The translations under genes and the position numbers were made by a program. Below the pieces are notes generated by a model, which worked only from the letters and a program-made list of their open reading frames with translations, had not been told where the DNA came from and made no database searches. From Scilla litardierei (Eukaryota; Streptophyta; Magnoliopsida; Asparagales; Asparagaceae), in NCBI GenBank assembly GCA_030789695.1, contig CM061138.1:179343051-179407050 (forward strand): DNA of 64,000 nucleotides. The letters run 5' to 3'. Shown here piece by piece: positions 21,398 to 34,608 of this stretch; positions within the stretch are counted from its first letter, which is position 1, and the number at the start of each line of letters is the position of its first letter.

Positions 21398-24312
21398 TGT
21401 AACGGCATGTTTTCTTCAACCCAACTATTTGCGTGTTTAACCTATTTCTAAATTTTTTGAGCTATTTTATAATGGTTTGTTAGGAGTCTTAAACTGATTT
21501 CAAAATTTATTATAAAAATATTTTGAAGTACCAGACTAGTTATGGAATATTTTGGTAAAATCGGATTTCATCAAATCCCTCTAAAAGATCGGATAAAAAT
21601 TCGTTTTCAGATATTGCTGTTTTGGCTCAATGAATTTATTTTCTATTCAAACGTCTTCAAAACGTTTTAAAACTTCCGTAGTAGCATCCTATGATCATTT
21701 AGGGCTCCCCACATTCATTTCATAATTTTCTGATATCATTTTGATAGAGAACCCGCAAACCCGCTTTCCAAACGTTTTGACCAAAAACTAGTATTTTCGT
21801 AGCTCAAATCCTGTAACGGTCTTCGTATTCACAATCCTCGTGACGATACGATCCCGTGGGTATATTTTCGTAATTTTTCGGACACGTTTACTAGTAGGGG
21901 CATTTTTGTAATTTTCGCTTTTTGTATTTTCACTAATGACTTTCGTTAATGGAGTTTTACTTCACTAATTACCTTAACCTCATCTACCTCCCTCTTATTA
22001 CCTTAACTAATCACCCTAACCCAACCCGTATCACCCTCATCCCCATCTAACCCCCTCTCCTCATCTACCACAAAACCCCACTACCCCCTTCATTAAACCC
22101 TATATAACTCCCCTCCCCTCTCATTTTCACACAAGCAGACCCTCTCTCTATCTCTCTCCCTCTCTCTCACTCTCTATCTCTCTATCCCGCACTCCATTCC
22201 CAGCGGCCACGACCCGTGCCCCGACTGCCGCCTCCACCCCTCCGACCGTCGGGCGCCGACCGCCGCCGCTCATCCGCGCTGCCCCGCCGTCCGCCGACGA
22301 GCCCGAAGCAACCCCTCCGCCTCACAGCGCCGGATAACCCCCCCCAGTGCCCCAACGCCGCCACCGCCGCTCGCCAACGCTGCCACCCGCCGTCGCCATC
22401 TTCCGTCGCCCCACGTCGAGTCGCCGCCGCCTCACCCTCCGCCTCCACACCGCCGCTCCGACGAGTACGAGCCCCCGATGCACTCATTCGAACGAAGGAG
22501 AACGGTAATACATCCCAGTGGCACAACCGTAAATACGAGGAAATTTCGTATTTCATTTTTTAAAAATGGGTTTTATGGTGTAAAATTCATAAGTAATTAT
22601 ATAGGGCCCAGAAAAATGTGAGACTAGCTCCAGAAAATCAGAAATAATGTTCTGGACCTAATGGCGCTAGTTTCATCTCAATCCAACGCTTAGTTTTCTC
22701 AGAATTAATTTTTAACCCTATAAGTTAAATCCGTTATTTTCATTTAAAAATCAGTATCTTCTTATTTTTACGTAAACTAATATGTGATAAAAATGTATGT
22801 CTTAATACTCTTCGAGACGGTCGTTTTGACACCTCATTTGCAACTTTCCGATGTAGACTGCACCCAGAATAAATTCCTGAATAAATGCGTTACTAATTGA
22901 AAAATAGTTTTTAAATTATTTTTGATCTTTTAAAAATCCTAAAAATTACAATTAGCTTCAGAAAAATATTCCTTCTTGCAGTAAAATTATTTTCATCATA
23001 TATAGTCTATATAAAATTTTAGAACCGTTTTCGACACCGTTTCAATCAGTTTTAAAAATCAAAACGATCAGATTATTTGAATAGAAAATAGGGTGCGCTT
23101 TAACCAATTGTTTCTTGTGTTTGCAGGTACCAATCCTCGTGCACCAGCTTCGCTAGCTCCAACCTCGTCTTGCCACGACGAGCTCTAAAATAGTAAGTCA
23201 CGACATATTCTAAACTTAAGAAAACTAGTCTACTCTGCTTGTATGAACTAGTTGACACCACTATAGCCTCCAACGGCTATTTGACTTGAACCAAACTAGA
23301 GAACTAGTATGAAAGTAATCAACTAAAGATTACTTTGTCAACTTTCAACTTTGGTGGTTGTAGCACACAACTATCAACTTGGGTAAATTGTGTGCTAGCC
23401 ACACTACCACGTGCTCAAAGCACGGAAGTAACAGCTTTTGGTGTTGGACTTGTCTTTATCCTACTTGCTGGTTTTCAATGAGGAAGTCAACCAGTTGACC
23501 TGGTGTGACTAACATGTGGAACATCCTGGGGAACAATCTTGTGAAGAACTTGTACTCGACACGTCACCGGGGTTTCGGGGTAACTCACAGTTGCGAGAGT
23601 ACGTGAGTGACTAGAGTTCGATCTACATGTCAAGCTGCCTGTGTTTCGGCCTCCTGTCTAGCTGCCTGAGTTTCGGCAAACCATCCTGCTGCCTGGGTAC
23701 CGGCATTCGTCTGGGTAGCACCCAGGCAAGAGATGAACTCAACGGTCACATATTGTACTCTCCGACTTGAGTCACGTAGTTCTAGTGTAGCTTGCACAGT
23801 TACTTTCTTTACAGTACATGCACTTTACTTTCCTTGCCAGTACGGTCACCGCACTTTACTCACCGTACTTTTAGCTACAGCAGTAGCCTGTTATACCTAC
23901 ACTTTACTTTCTACACTTGTACAAACACTGCACCGTACTTTACTTTCACTTTGGTCTGCTTTGTCATACTTGTACAGTACCTCTCTTTCTTTATTTAGAA
24001 TTGTTGTGACTTACATACGGTTCCATTTCCGTGGCACCGCAGACGACATACATATGGAGGCAGATGCTCTAGAGTTGATAGCGCCAGACTTCGACCATGA
24101 GACCGCAGCTTCCAGAGCTATTTTCAGTCGTGTACTTTCTTTCTTTCTTTTATCATTGTTGGAACATTTGTACGGTTCGGATTGTAATAATTGGACACTA
24201 TTTGGGTATTTTTGTACATCTCTGCATCGTGGCTATTTTGATTTCACTGGTTAACTGCAGAACCTGCGCAATTATCAAATAAGTAACGGGCCCCCGAGAG
24301 CGGGACGTTACT
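21398..24312 (+). repeat. X1: long LTR-like repeat (probable solo gypsy LTR)
   Basis: Starts TGTAACGGCATG and ends near GAGCGGGACGTTAC, so the ends are imperfectly inverted as in Tekay-type LTRs. It is homologous to X2 (34599-34608 plus 47120-49823) over most of its length. A TATA (TATATAACTC) at 22101-22110 is followed by a CT-rich stretch and a GC-rich segment to 22504. A splice-like donor, an AT-rich ~620 bp stretch, and an exon-like 66-nt block at 23127-23192 come next. No gag or pol adjoins it. Target duplications are not clear because SIRE-1 is truncated at its left edge. The 173-aa ORF at 23733-24254 is hydrophobic, matches no family I know and lies in LTR sequence, so I do not call it. 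Confidence 0.6.
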
Positions 24313-24954
24313 AGTTTGGTTGTGCGGTATTAACTTATGTGCGCAATTATTAAATAAGTAACGTTTTTGCCACATTTTCTGGAATAAATTTATGTTATGT
24401 TGTGCGGTGTTAACTTAATAAATTATGAAGATCTTGCGACCGCTCTGCCGTTAGTTATCTAACCTAACAGTGTATGATCGTCCCGTGGTCTAAATAATTA
24501 TTAAGTATTAAATTTGATATATTTATCCTATTCTATATCTATGATGTCTGTGATGCGTTATGAACATGTTTAATGAGCACAAATTTTGCATGAATGGCTA
24601 ATTGTGTTTTTGAAACGGCTATTTAGTCCCACATTTTACTTTTCCTACACTTTTCCTTTTCTTTTGCGTGAAATTTTAGTGAGTAAATATATGTAAAGCC
24701 CAAGAGTAATGACCATATCCATGGAGGCGGAGGCCACTCTTGAAGATGAAGATTTTCAATGTGACCCCAATGGTTTCCAAAGTTGTATTTTTCTCTTTAA
24801 TTTGTGTAAAATGGACTGTAATATAGACTTTGGGACATTATTTTGTATGTGGTGACTAGCTGATCCACGCAATTAGCTTATTCATATAAAATTGCCTCTG
24901 TATGAAAATGTTTACAGTATTATTACTTTATGCAAAATTGTGCTCTTCTAGATA
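24313..24954 (+). other. CopB 5' leader, second part
   Basis: Non-coding. 24430-24520 (TTGCGACCGCTCTGCCG and following) aligns with the minus strand of 2700-2830 in the CopA leader. Near 24270-24360 a short stretch (GCGCAATTAT, AAATAAGTAACG) occurs twice, once on each side of the X1 end. Confidence 0.6.
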
Positions 24955-27463
24955 AAATAGCAAAAATCGCAAGCGTTGATTTCGAAGTACTGGATGCATC
25001 AGGGAAATATTATCTGAGTTGTTAGCTTGATGTTAAATTCCATTTGTGAGCTAAATCCCTCGTTTCTGCAATTACAAAAGATGGAAAGGTGACAGATATT
25101 GATAAGGCGCAAGCCATCATATACATTCGTCGCCACGTGGATAAGACCTTAAAGGCAGAATACTTTACGGACGAGGAATCACTGGAGCTATGGACTGACC
25201 TTAAGGACAGATATAAACATCAAAGCGATGTTATACTCTCAAGGGCACATTATGAATGGGAAAACCTGAGACTTCAAGACTTTAAGTCCATAGCTGAGTA
25301 CAACTCAGCTCTTTTCAGTATCACCTCACACCGAAGTTGTGTGGTGAGAAAGTCTCAGAAGAGTGCATGTTGAAAAAGACTTACACATCTTTCCATGAAA
25401 ATGATGCGAAATTGATGCAGCAATACCGTGAACGGAAGTTCACTAAGTATTCCGAGCTGTTGTCATGTTTGCTCATGGCTGAACAAAATAGAGCACTTCT
25501 ACTTGCCACTCATAACATGCGCCCCTGGCACGACCCCCCCAGAAGCTCACAATACATCTTCCTCCAAAAAGAAGAAAGACAATAAAAGAAAAGGCAAATT
25601 CCAAAGTGTGGACCAAATAAAAAGGCCAGAGGACAAGTCCACCAGCAAAGAAATGAATGGAGGCAGAGGTTTACTTGGCGCAGAAATGACAACAATTAAA
25701 ATAATGCACCCCCACCTAGAAAGGATTGGGAAGCACAGTTGCATAACTGTGGCATGAAAGGACACTGGTCTAGAGTGTGCAGAACTCCGAGGCACCTCCA
25801 AGATTTTGTACAAAGAAGGCTTGAAAAAGGAAGCCGAAATAAATCTGGTGATCACCCCTGCTCCAATCCAGTTCACTACTGAAGACTTCAAAAAAGACGA
25901 TTTTTCTTATTAGCCATTTTTATCTTTGTTAAAAAATAATGTCATGAGAGCTATTTGTTTTTTCACATGCAGTATGAATAAATTTGATATGTTTTCTGAA
26001 ATTAAATGTGTGTATATGCTTCGTCTTTTAATAGATGAACTGCTCTCATGACTGCTTAGTAGATAATACATAAACACATACGATCCTTCAATACAAATAC
26101 TATTTCTATAGCATATGAAATCCCAATAAATATAATACAGGGCCATCAAACATAATTGAAGGTTCTCGGTATGCAACATTATTGCTCCCACAGAAATAAA
26201 AATAAAGGAAGCATTACTCTCTCCGAATTCAAAAAGAAACTTATTAAGTCTCAAAGGACATCCGTTTAAACGGATTCCACTTAGAAACTGCAAATGTGAA
26301 CAAAAAAGAATATATGTATGTGAGTCTCAAGAAAAAGTAAATAAACCCATACTTGAGCGTTTTTAAGAGCCTTTCATCAGTCCTCTATCATACAAAGATT
26401 CGGAGAGAGAAAGCAAATCTGACGGAGCACATAAAGTGTCTGATATCGGCCAAGTTTCTACTTTTCATGATAGATTTGGCCACCCTGGATCGGTAATGAT
26501 GCACAACATCTTATCCCAATCAATGGGCATGAAGAACCAGAAGATTCTTTAGAAGGGAGAATTCCCTTGCATCCCATACCATAAGAGAAAAATGATCACA
26601 AGGCCATATCCACTAAAAGTTGACAAAGAATCTCTATGCTTCCTCAAAAGAATACAAGGAGATATATGGGGACAAATCCACCCCTAGTGGGCCTTCTCGG
26701 TACTTCATGGTACTGATAGATGCATCCTCAAAATAATCGTATATGTGTCTACTATCGACCCGCAACCTAGCTTTACCAAACGCTGTTGGCACAAATAATA
26801 AAGTTGCGGGCACATTTTCCAGACAATCAAATAAATAAAATAAGTCTGGTTAATGCTGGGGAATTTACCGCCCGGTCATTTCAAGAATATTGCTAAGCAA
26901 CTGAGATAGAAAGTGAACATCATGTGCCACATGTTCATACCCAAAATGGGTTGGCAGAGTCATTAACAAAAATACTCCAATGGATTGCACATCCATTACT
27001 AATGAAATCTCAATTGCTGGTGACTGCATGGAGACATGCTATAATGCATGCTGCTTCGTTACTAAAAATTAGACCTTCTGGAGGCCAAAGTCTTTCTCCA
27101 ATACAACTTGCATATGGAATACCACCGAACATTTCTCACATGATAATTTTCGGTTGCGCAGTATAAATCCCCATAGCACCACCGTAGAACAAAAATGGGT
27201 CTTCAATGTCGTATATGTATTTATGTAGGGATTGACTCACCCTCCATAATAATACCTAGAACCCCAAATGTGGGACACATTCAAGGCACGTCTTGAAGAC
27301 TGAAAATTTGATGAGACAAATTTCCCTAAATTGGGCCCAGATGCTACAAAATCTGGAGTCACACAAATAATATTGTGGGATACAAAATCGTTGATCCACT
27401 ATGATCCGGTAACAAAGCAATGTGAAAATGAGATCATGAAGATCCTACATATACATAACACTA
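24955..27463 (+). pseudogene. CopB gag-integrase remnant, first part
   Basis: Plus-strand relative of CopA. Gag homology begins near 24958 but has stops near 25022 and 25048. 25089-25373 is open (DIDKAQAIIYIRRHVDKTLK), then shifts frame into 25337-25585 (KFTKYSELLSCLLMAEQNR). The zinc knuckle near 25735-25790 keeps the second Cys but its first Cys is Leu, the reverse of the CopA damage. Pre-integrase traces lie near 26470-26550, and 26924-27166 is an open integrase core piece starting PHVHTQNGLAESL. The element is interrupted at 27463 by TRG-B and resumes at 33112. It is non-functional. Confidence 0.85.
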
Positions 27464-27468
27464 TTCAC

Positions 27469-29081
27469 TGCTTGAACGCGTCTCAAGTATGTGATGCTTA
27501 AGCGATACTCCCAAGTGTAGGAGGACGTCAAGTAATAAATTTATATCCGGTGAGATCGGGTCGGATCACGGGGACAAGTCATTTTGCAATCGCAAGTTCA
27601 ATTAATAAAGGAGAGATAAAGACGAAACTACAACCAACTAAGCTAATGGTGGAAATGCGCGTGAAACTGTGGGTGAGACCATCTACCAAACCAACATCCT
27701 AGGGTTCGAGAATCGGAGAGGGAAATAGGCGAGGAAGCTTGTGTGATGTGTGGGAATGAGGTTGCTAAGCATATGGGTTCAATCCGAGGATAACTCAATT
27801 GTCTTTCCGGCTAAGGAAAGTGCAATTGGTGGATGTGGCATTTTAACAAACACTTGGTGTGCAATGAAAGTAGGGTATGGAAAATCGAGATAATAAACAA
27901 CCAAGCATATATGAATGGTACCACTAGGCAAGCTCCACTCTAGAGATATCCACTAGGATCCCTAATTCAAAGTATATCCCAAAAAAATCCTATCACATAA
28001 ACTTTTAAACATGCAAGATTGAAATTCTATAGCCCAAGCAAGCAACATCACCACACAACCACACACAATGAGATCTAGCTACTCATATCAATAAAAGAGA
28101 CATTTTCATCTCTAAAAACCATCATCCAATATCATTACAAATCACCAAATCAAAATACACAAAGAAAGGGAAAGAGTTCACCAAGATTTCTCTAAGAAAA
28201 ACATAAACTTTCTCTTCCAAAGTGCTCCTCCAAGCTTTCTTGCTCCTCTCCAATGGCCTCTAACCCTAAGAATGAAGAAGAAGGAGAGTGGAATGAGAGA
28301 AAAAGAGGGGAGGAAAGCCCAAGAAATAGACTCAGAATTTCGGGTCTGAAAACAGCCCAAACGGGTCGGATCCGCGCCCAAACCCGCAACTAATGCCCAA
28401 ATCTGCAGAAATTTTCAGCACAGCCACCCTGTCTTATGAAAATTCTAGAAAAATCATCTGACCTCAGATTGACGTGTTCCAGGCGGAGATGGAACAATAA
28501 CAAAGTGTACTCTAACAAAAAAATATCATTAGGCCGAAAAATACACTGGAATGATAGCAGATTTCTTCACAAGAGGAGCATATCTGCAGAAATTTTCAGC
28601 ACCGCCACCCTGTCTTGCGAAAATTCTAGAAAAATCATCCGACCTCGGAATGACGTGTTCCAGGTGGCGATGGAACCATAACAAATTGTAGAATACCAAA
28701 AAAATATCATTATGTCGGAATATATACTGCAATGATAGCAGAATTCTGCACAAGGGGGGGAAAGCAGACTTTCTAGCCCAGAAATTTTCAGCACCGTCAC
28801 ATTGTCTTACAAAAAATGTAGTAAATTGCTCCGACCACCAAAAAATTCTGGAAAAATATGCGTTGGAATCGGGACTTCACGAAATTAAACTGAAAAATAA
28901 TAGAAGCCCAAGATGAAGATGCTAATAAGCTATAAAAATTATGTTTTAAGCATATAAAAACGGTAAGCTCCAATATTAAGTGATATCATCAAAATGCGCG
29001 TATCGGAGCCAAAATGAATACAAATTATGCACAAAATGACATCTAATGAAGGGTAAAATAAGCAATATTGAACTCTAATCA
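27469..29081 (-). repeat. TRG-B 3' LTR
   Basis: 1,613 bp. It contains about 2.3 tandem units of ~180-190 bp at 28398-28830, each with CAGAAATTTTCAGCAC, CCGACCTC..ATTGACGTGTTCCAGG and AATGATAGCAGA blocks. Related single blocks occur in the ATL-C LTR at 62598-62730. Confidence 0.9.
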
Positions 29082-30246
29082 CACCCCCAACTAGCTTTTT
29101 GCTAGTCCCTAGCAAAACAAGCGATAAATTCGGATTCTCAATCAAAGCACATATCAAACTCCACAATGTTAATGGCACATGGAAAATTTTCAACATAATC
29201 TCAATTTCAATATACCAACTCATAAAAGAGAGCAAATGCAAGAACAATACTTCAATATGGTTCAAACCAACAAAGCATAAGCAAAGTTTGCATTCATTGA
29301 GATTAAAACATAAGCGTTTCATAATATCACAATCTTCAAGAACTTGGCCAAAAACAACACTTAGCTTTCCTAATTCATGGAAGTTTGATATGTGGATCAT
29401 GTTTATTCAAGTTTTTTTATAAAACTTAGGATGACCAATGTAACGAGGGTTCGGTCAATGACTCCCAAATCAGTTGATTTTAGGGCATTGGGCCAAAAAG
29501 GACCCCGCGGACCTAATAACTCGAATCACCTAAGATTCACTTATTTTTCTCTCGTGCACTCACCTAAATCCTATCTTTCGACGCGAATCCCCAATGATTT
29601 ATGAGGACCCGGCTACTTGACAAAACTAGAAGAATGATGCACTTATTCTTTTTTCTTTTTCTTTTTCTTTTTTCTTTTTTTTCTTTTTTTTGATCCAACA
29701 CACCAATCAACCACTCCTCAAGCATAAACCAAGCATATATCAAGGCCAAATCCCATCAAATTGAAAACCAATCTATACTAATGACTTAATCCAACTCGTG
29801 CATCACAAAGTTTGCACAAAACTAATCCAAACCACATCGAAGACAAAATTCATCGAATTATGCACTAGTTTTATGAATAGCATATTAAAATTGATCTCAT
29901 GAAGAAAAAGCAATAAAATGCATGCCAATCACAATTCAGGAGTTTGAACATAAGATTTGAATCCGAAAACATGCACGAAGATGAAACATGCAAGGGACTA
30001 AGCAAATAACTAGCAAGAGAGCAAGGAGGGTAAAGATATACTTGCAAAATGATTGGTGATGTCAAAATGGATGTCTCCAAACAAAAACAAAAAAAAATTA
30101 AAACAAAAACAACTAACTAAACATCCTAAAACCACATACTACTCCTCTCAACTAAAGATAAACATTGTCCTCAATATTGAAAGAGAATAGGTTTATTGAA
30201 TTAAAACTATCCTAGAAAGCATAGAAAGTGCAAAAATTTAAATTTT
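29082..30246 (-). other. TRG-B 3' non-coding interior with hairpin and polypurine tract
   Basis: The tract (minus GTTGGGGGTG) at 29082-29091 abuts the 3' LTR. A 9-bp stem with a 3-nt loop (arms TTTTGCTAG/CTAGCAAAA) lies at 29097-29117. Near 30145-30180 is the conserved ATTGAGGACAATG that follows the gag stop in TRG-A. The rest is AT-rich and non-coding. Confidence 0.75.
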
Positions 30247-31410
30247 CTACACTACTGGATAGAAGTCACTGGGGTCAAAAGGTGGATCACGTATGTCCAA
30301 CGGTGGAGGAAGTAGCTCAATTAGATCCTTACGCTCCTCTGCGAGCGTCTTCCCTCTACGAATCACTTTGGACCCTAGCAACACAACTCCAAGCATCTCT
30401 CTAAAATATGCGACCATGTCCTGCAAGAGATGAGCTGTATCAATCCAAAGTGGGCACCGTTGCCTTTCAACGAAAGCGACCCAAATATAATCGTCAAAGT
30501 AAAATAAAGAATTTGAAATATGTTGACGAAAACTCCCTAAAATGGTTGCATCCATCTCGGTACAATGCATGTCCACGGGGGAGAGGAATGATGGATTTTG
30601 GGACAAGATTGAGGGAGAGCATGGTTCAGACTCCACCAAAATGATTGATGAGCTCGTGGCCCTACTAGTCTCCTCCGCCACTCCATCCAAAATTTCACGC
30701 TCGTCCTCTCCATCTTCACACAAATCTCCTTCTCCCAAGCAAGAGGCAAGCAACGCGAGACTGGAAATGATCTCATGAATATACTGGCTTCGAGTCTCCA
30801 TGCTCCGCAGAAAATATCAGGATTGAGCCTCCTGTGTCTGAATAAGCAATTGAATTTCCTCGCCCAAGGGTTGCAAAGGTGCGTCCACACTTGGTTCTCC
30901 TTGGTCAAGGCATGCTCCAACGACATCATAATGAAGCGCTAACGGCTCACTCCCTGCAGTCCCATATAATGGTCGGTCCGTATCCTCCATGGACTCCAGG
31001 TACTCCCAAGCATCCTCAGGTGACATGTCAAATAAAGCTCCATCGTCAATCATCGTCATGTAGTCATGCATCTCCTCCCGCAGTCCCTCGTAGAAAAACT
31101 GGAAAAGATGGGCCATCGTGAATCCATGATGTGGACAACCGCTTAATAAATCCATGAACCTCCTCCAAGCTTGATAGAAGGATTCACCATCAATTTAAGC
31201 AAAGCCAGCAATTTTGAGCTTCAAAGAAGTGGTCATATGCAAAGAAAATGAAAGTGCATCATACAAAGAATTTATGTCGTTAAAGTTCGTAGCTTTTTTT
31301 TGAATTTTTATAAAGGAAAATGAAAATAAAGATTGCAAAGGACTCAAAAAGTGAAAAATAAATAAAGATGAAAGATAATAAATGGAAGATAAAGAATAAA
31401 AAAGACTCAC
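30247..31410 (-). pseudogene. TRG-B gag-like protein, two or more in-frame stops
   Basis: One frame read from about 31410 down to 30247. The N-terminal gag core (FYQAWRRFMDLLSGCPHHGF, FFYEGLREEM) is followed by an acidic middle. The C-terminal domain is shared with TRG-A: YFDDYIW, WIDTAHLLQDM, EMLGVVLLGSK, LPPPLDIRDPPFD. In-frame stops lie at 31195-31197, where TRG-A has a Gln codon so one C-to-T change could explain it, and at 30817-30819. The start upstream is unclear. The C-terminal domain is conserved despite large divergence elsewhere, which suggests selection on the family before this copy died. Confidence 0.75.
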
Positions 31411-31479
31411 ATTAAACAGTAGGATGTATCACGCCAAAATTTCCTAAATCAATAAAAAATGTAAATGCAAAAACCGTTG

Positions 31480-31497
31480 TCCCCGGCAACGGCGCCA
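31480..31497 (-). promoter_or_regulatory. TRG-B primer-binding site, tRNA-Asp
   Basis: Minus strand TGGCGCCGTTGCCGGGGA, identical to the TRG-A site, 2 bp from the LTR. Confidence 0.85.
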
Positions 31498-31499
31498 AT

Positions 31500-33111
31500 T
31501 GCTTGAACGCGTCTCAAGTATGTGATGCTTAAGCGATACTCCCAAGTGTAGGAGGACATCAAGTAATAAATTTATATCCAGTGAGACCGGGTCGGATCAC
31601 GGGGACAAGTCGTTTTGCAATCGCAAGTTCAATTAATAAAGGAGAGATAAAGACGAAACTACAACCAACTAAGCTAATGGTGGAAATGCGCGTGAAAATG
31701 TGCGTGAGACCATCTACCAAACCAACATCCTAGGGTTCGAGAATCGGAGAGGGAAATAGGCGAGGAAGCTTGTGTGGTGTGTGGGAATGAGGTTGCTAAG
31801 CATATGGGTTCAATCCGAGGATAACTCAATTGTCTTTCCGGCTAAGGAAAGTGCAATTGGTGGATGTGGCATTTTAACAAACACTTGGTGTGCAATGAAA
31901 GTAGGGTATGGAAAATCGAGATAATAAACAACCAAGCATATATGAATGGCACCACTAGGAAAACTCCACTCTAGTGATATCCACTAGGATCCCTAATTCA
32001 AAGTATATCCCAAAAAAATCCTCCCACATAAACTTTTAAACATGCAAGATTGAAATTCCATAGCCCAAGCAAGCAACATCACCACACAACCACACACAAT
32101 GAGATCTAGCTACTCATATCAATAAAAGAGACATTTTCATCTCTAAAAACCATCATCCAATATCATTACAAATCACCAAATCAAAATACACAAAGAAAGG
32201 GAAAGAGTTCACCAAGATTTCTCTAAGAAAAACATAAACTTTCTCTTCCAAAGTGCTCCTCCAAGCTTTTTTGCTCCTCTCCAATGGCCTCTAACCCTAA
32301 GAATGAAGAAGAAGGAGAGTGGAATGAGGGAAAAAGAGGGGAGGAAAACCCAAGAAATAGACTCAGAATTTCGGGTCTGAAAACAGCCCAAACGGGTCGG
32401 ATCCGCGCCCAAACCCGCAACTAATGCCCAAATCTGCAGAAATTTTCAACACCGCCACCCTGTCTTGTGAAAATTCTAGAAAAATCATCCGACCTCGGAT
32501 TGACGTGTTCCAGGCGACGATGGAACTGTAACAAAGTGTACACTAACAAAAAAATATCATTAGGCCGAAAAATACACTGGAATGATAGCAGATTTCTTCA
32601 CAAGAGGGGCAAATCTGCAGAAATTTTTAGCACCGCCACCCTGTCTTGCGAAAATTCTAGAAAAATCATCCGACCTCGGAATGACGTGTTTCAGCCGGCG
32701 ATGGAACCGTAACAAAGTGTAGAATACCAGAAAAATATCATTATGTCGGAATATATACTGCAATGATAGCAGAATTCTGCACAAGAGGGGAAAAGCAGAC
32801 TTTCTAGCCCAGAAATTTTCAGCACCGTCACATTGTCTTCCAAAAAATGCAGTAAATTGCTCCGACCTCCAAAAATTCTGGAAAAATATGCGTTGGAATC
32901 GGGACTTCACGAAATTCAACTGAAAAATAATAGAAGACCAAGATGAAGATGCTAATAAGCTGTAAAAATTATGTTTTAAGCATATAAAAACGGTAAGCTC
33001 CAATATTAAGTGATATCATCAAAATGCGCGTATTTGAGCCAAAATAAATACAAGTTATGCACAAAATGACATCTAATGAAGGGTAAAATAAGCAATATTG
33101 AACTCTAATCA
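31500..33111 (-). repeat. TRG-B 5' LTR
   Basis: 1,612 bp, collinear with 27469-29081, with the same internal ~180-bp tandem units at about 32429-32860. Confidence 0.9.
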
Positions 33112-34598
33112 TTCACCAGTTGCCGGACTCATTTACTGACAACCAGAAGATTTTCAGATCACACATCCCTGCTGAAAATACTCCATCTAGGATTGACATC
33201 CACAAGAATGAATGTAATTCACCAGCGGCAGAAGTGGATGTTCCTCAACTAAAAAGAGGCAAACCACCAGGTTCACATGACAAAAATATAAGAAAAAGAA
33301 AAACTACTTGAGGCCTTGAGACAATACTACCACATGGCAATGAGCTCATGTCCATACCCTTACCCCTCCCGGAATCCACTACAGAGGAAATGCCGAGAAA
33401 AACTGAAATGAAATTAAATGTTGTACGTACTGGGGATGTGTTGGACAGAAAGAACACAATTGTCGACAATATATTCACGTATCATATTGCCACATACATC
33501 ACAAAAGCGATGCTAATTATATAATATCATTTCATACTACATTGCTAAAATGCAAATGTATAGATTGGCCAAATATGGAATGAGGCAATAAAAGATGAGT
33601 TGTACTCGGTTATGAAATGTGAAGTGTTCGGACCTGAAGTCCAGACTTCAAAAGGTGTCAAACCTGTGGGCACAATAAGTGTTGCACAGATAAGAACATA
33701 TATATATATATGTACAAAATCATATGCTATAAGGTACAACCTATAGTTCAAGGATTTTTCTCTGAAACTGTGGAATAAACGAATTAAAACGAGCATGACT
33801 TATATATAAATGATGCATCAGATTCCCCAGTTATACACTGCGAACACCTTACGATTTGGCAAATGAAATTTTGGATATGCTGCTATTGGATGTTGTGACG
33901 GCATATCTCTATGGATATCTTGATAAAGATAAATTCCATATATCCTTAAATGCCTGAATAACTTCGGGACATCTATTCTATTGAAGATATAATAAAATAA
34001 AATATTGTACAACCAAGTGAATCACTTGACAAAGCAAGGATTCCTACTAAGGGTTGCCTTTGCATCGTTATAAGAGTAAAGGACATGATTTGAAATCATA
34101 GTTGTAAGCAACTTAAATCTCATCGGATCTCCTGAAGAGAAAACCGAAATATCTGTTCAAGCATGACTCTCAAACATGAAATGAAAGACCTAGAGAAAAT
34201 AAATTAAGTCACGACTCACAGATGTATCTAAATAGATAAAATCTTGTTACAATAAAACTTCATACACACATAGTGTTTTGATGAAATTAGAACAATGACC
34301 AATTTCATCCATTAAATACACATGTGGCAGTACAATTTATGGATATACATAAAAACCTCTTCCGTCAGCTGGAAGAGGGGAAGGATATACTTGGTCCCGA
34401 TGTCCCTAATCAAAATGCAATCAGAGCACTTCTGGCTAACTGCATGCGTCCAAATATAGCAATTGCAGTAAAATCAGTAGCCAGATACAGTAATGCACCT
34501 AAATTATGCCACTAGACCGGAGTTAATCATCTTCTGCGCTTCCTCCAAGGGTTGATAGATTTGGGCTTACATTATAAAGAATTATCCTCCATATTTAT
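33112..34598 (+). pseudogene. CopB integrase-RT-RNase H remnant, second part
   Basis: Resumes after TRG-B. 33120-33311 is open and encodes the linker between integrase and RT (QLPDSFTDNQK, then a Lys-rich tail). RT is shredded by stops between 33320 and 34320. 34324-34515 retains the pre-RNase H stretch (ILGPDVPNQNAIRALLANCM, PNIAIAVKSVARYS), followed by GVNHLLRFLQG. It ends abruptly at 34598, where X2 begins. Confidence 0.8.
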
Positions 34599-34608
34599 TA
34601 TAACGGCT
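34599..34608 (+). repeat. First 10 bp of X2
   Basis: TATAACGGCT, matching the TGTAACGGC start of X1. SIRE-2 inserted here and duplicated CGGCT; X2 continues at 47120. Confidence 0.65.

Larger units (their letters stand above)
27469..33111 (-). mobile_element. TRG-B: complete gag-only LTR retrotransposon inside CopB
   Basis: LTRs 27469-29081 and 31500-33111, with plus-strand bounds TGCTTGAACGC...CTCTAATCA, flanked by TTCAC on both sides (27464-27468 and 33112-33116). A tRNA-Asp primer site and a polypurine tract are in place on the minus strand. The interior is 2.4 kb and encodes only a gag-like protein homologous to that of TRG-A, now broken by stops. No pol. The LTRs differ at a few dozen positions by eye, so it is older than TRG-A or Tekay-1. 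CopB integrase sequence continues directly across the insertion point. Confidence 0.9.

Noticed and set aside
22182..22563. Pro/Ala/Arg-rich frames on both strands in X1
   Set aside because: GC-rich leader segment of a repeat; not conserved in X2.
23733..24254. 173-aa hydrophobic frame in X1
   Set aside because: No recognisable domain, lies in the 3' part of an LTR-like repeat, and X2 is truncated before it, so there is no conservation evidence.
29640..29690. T/C-rich tract in TRG-B as a second polypurine tract
   Set aside because: It lies mid-interior with no adjacent LTR; more likely simple sequence.
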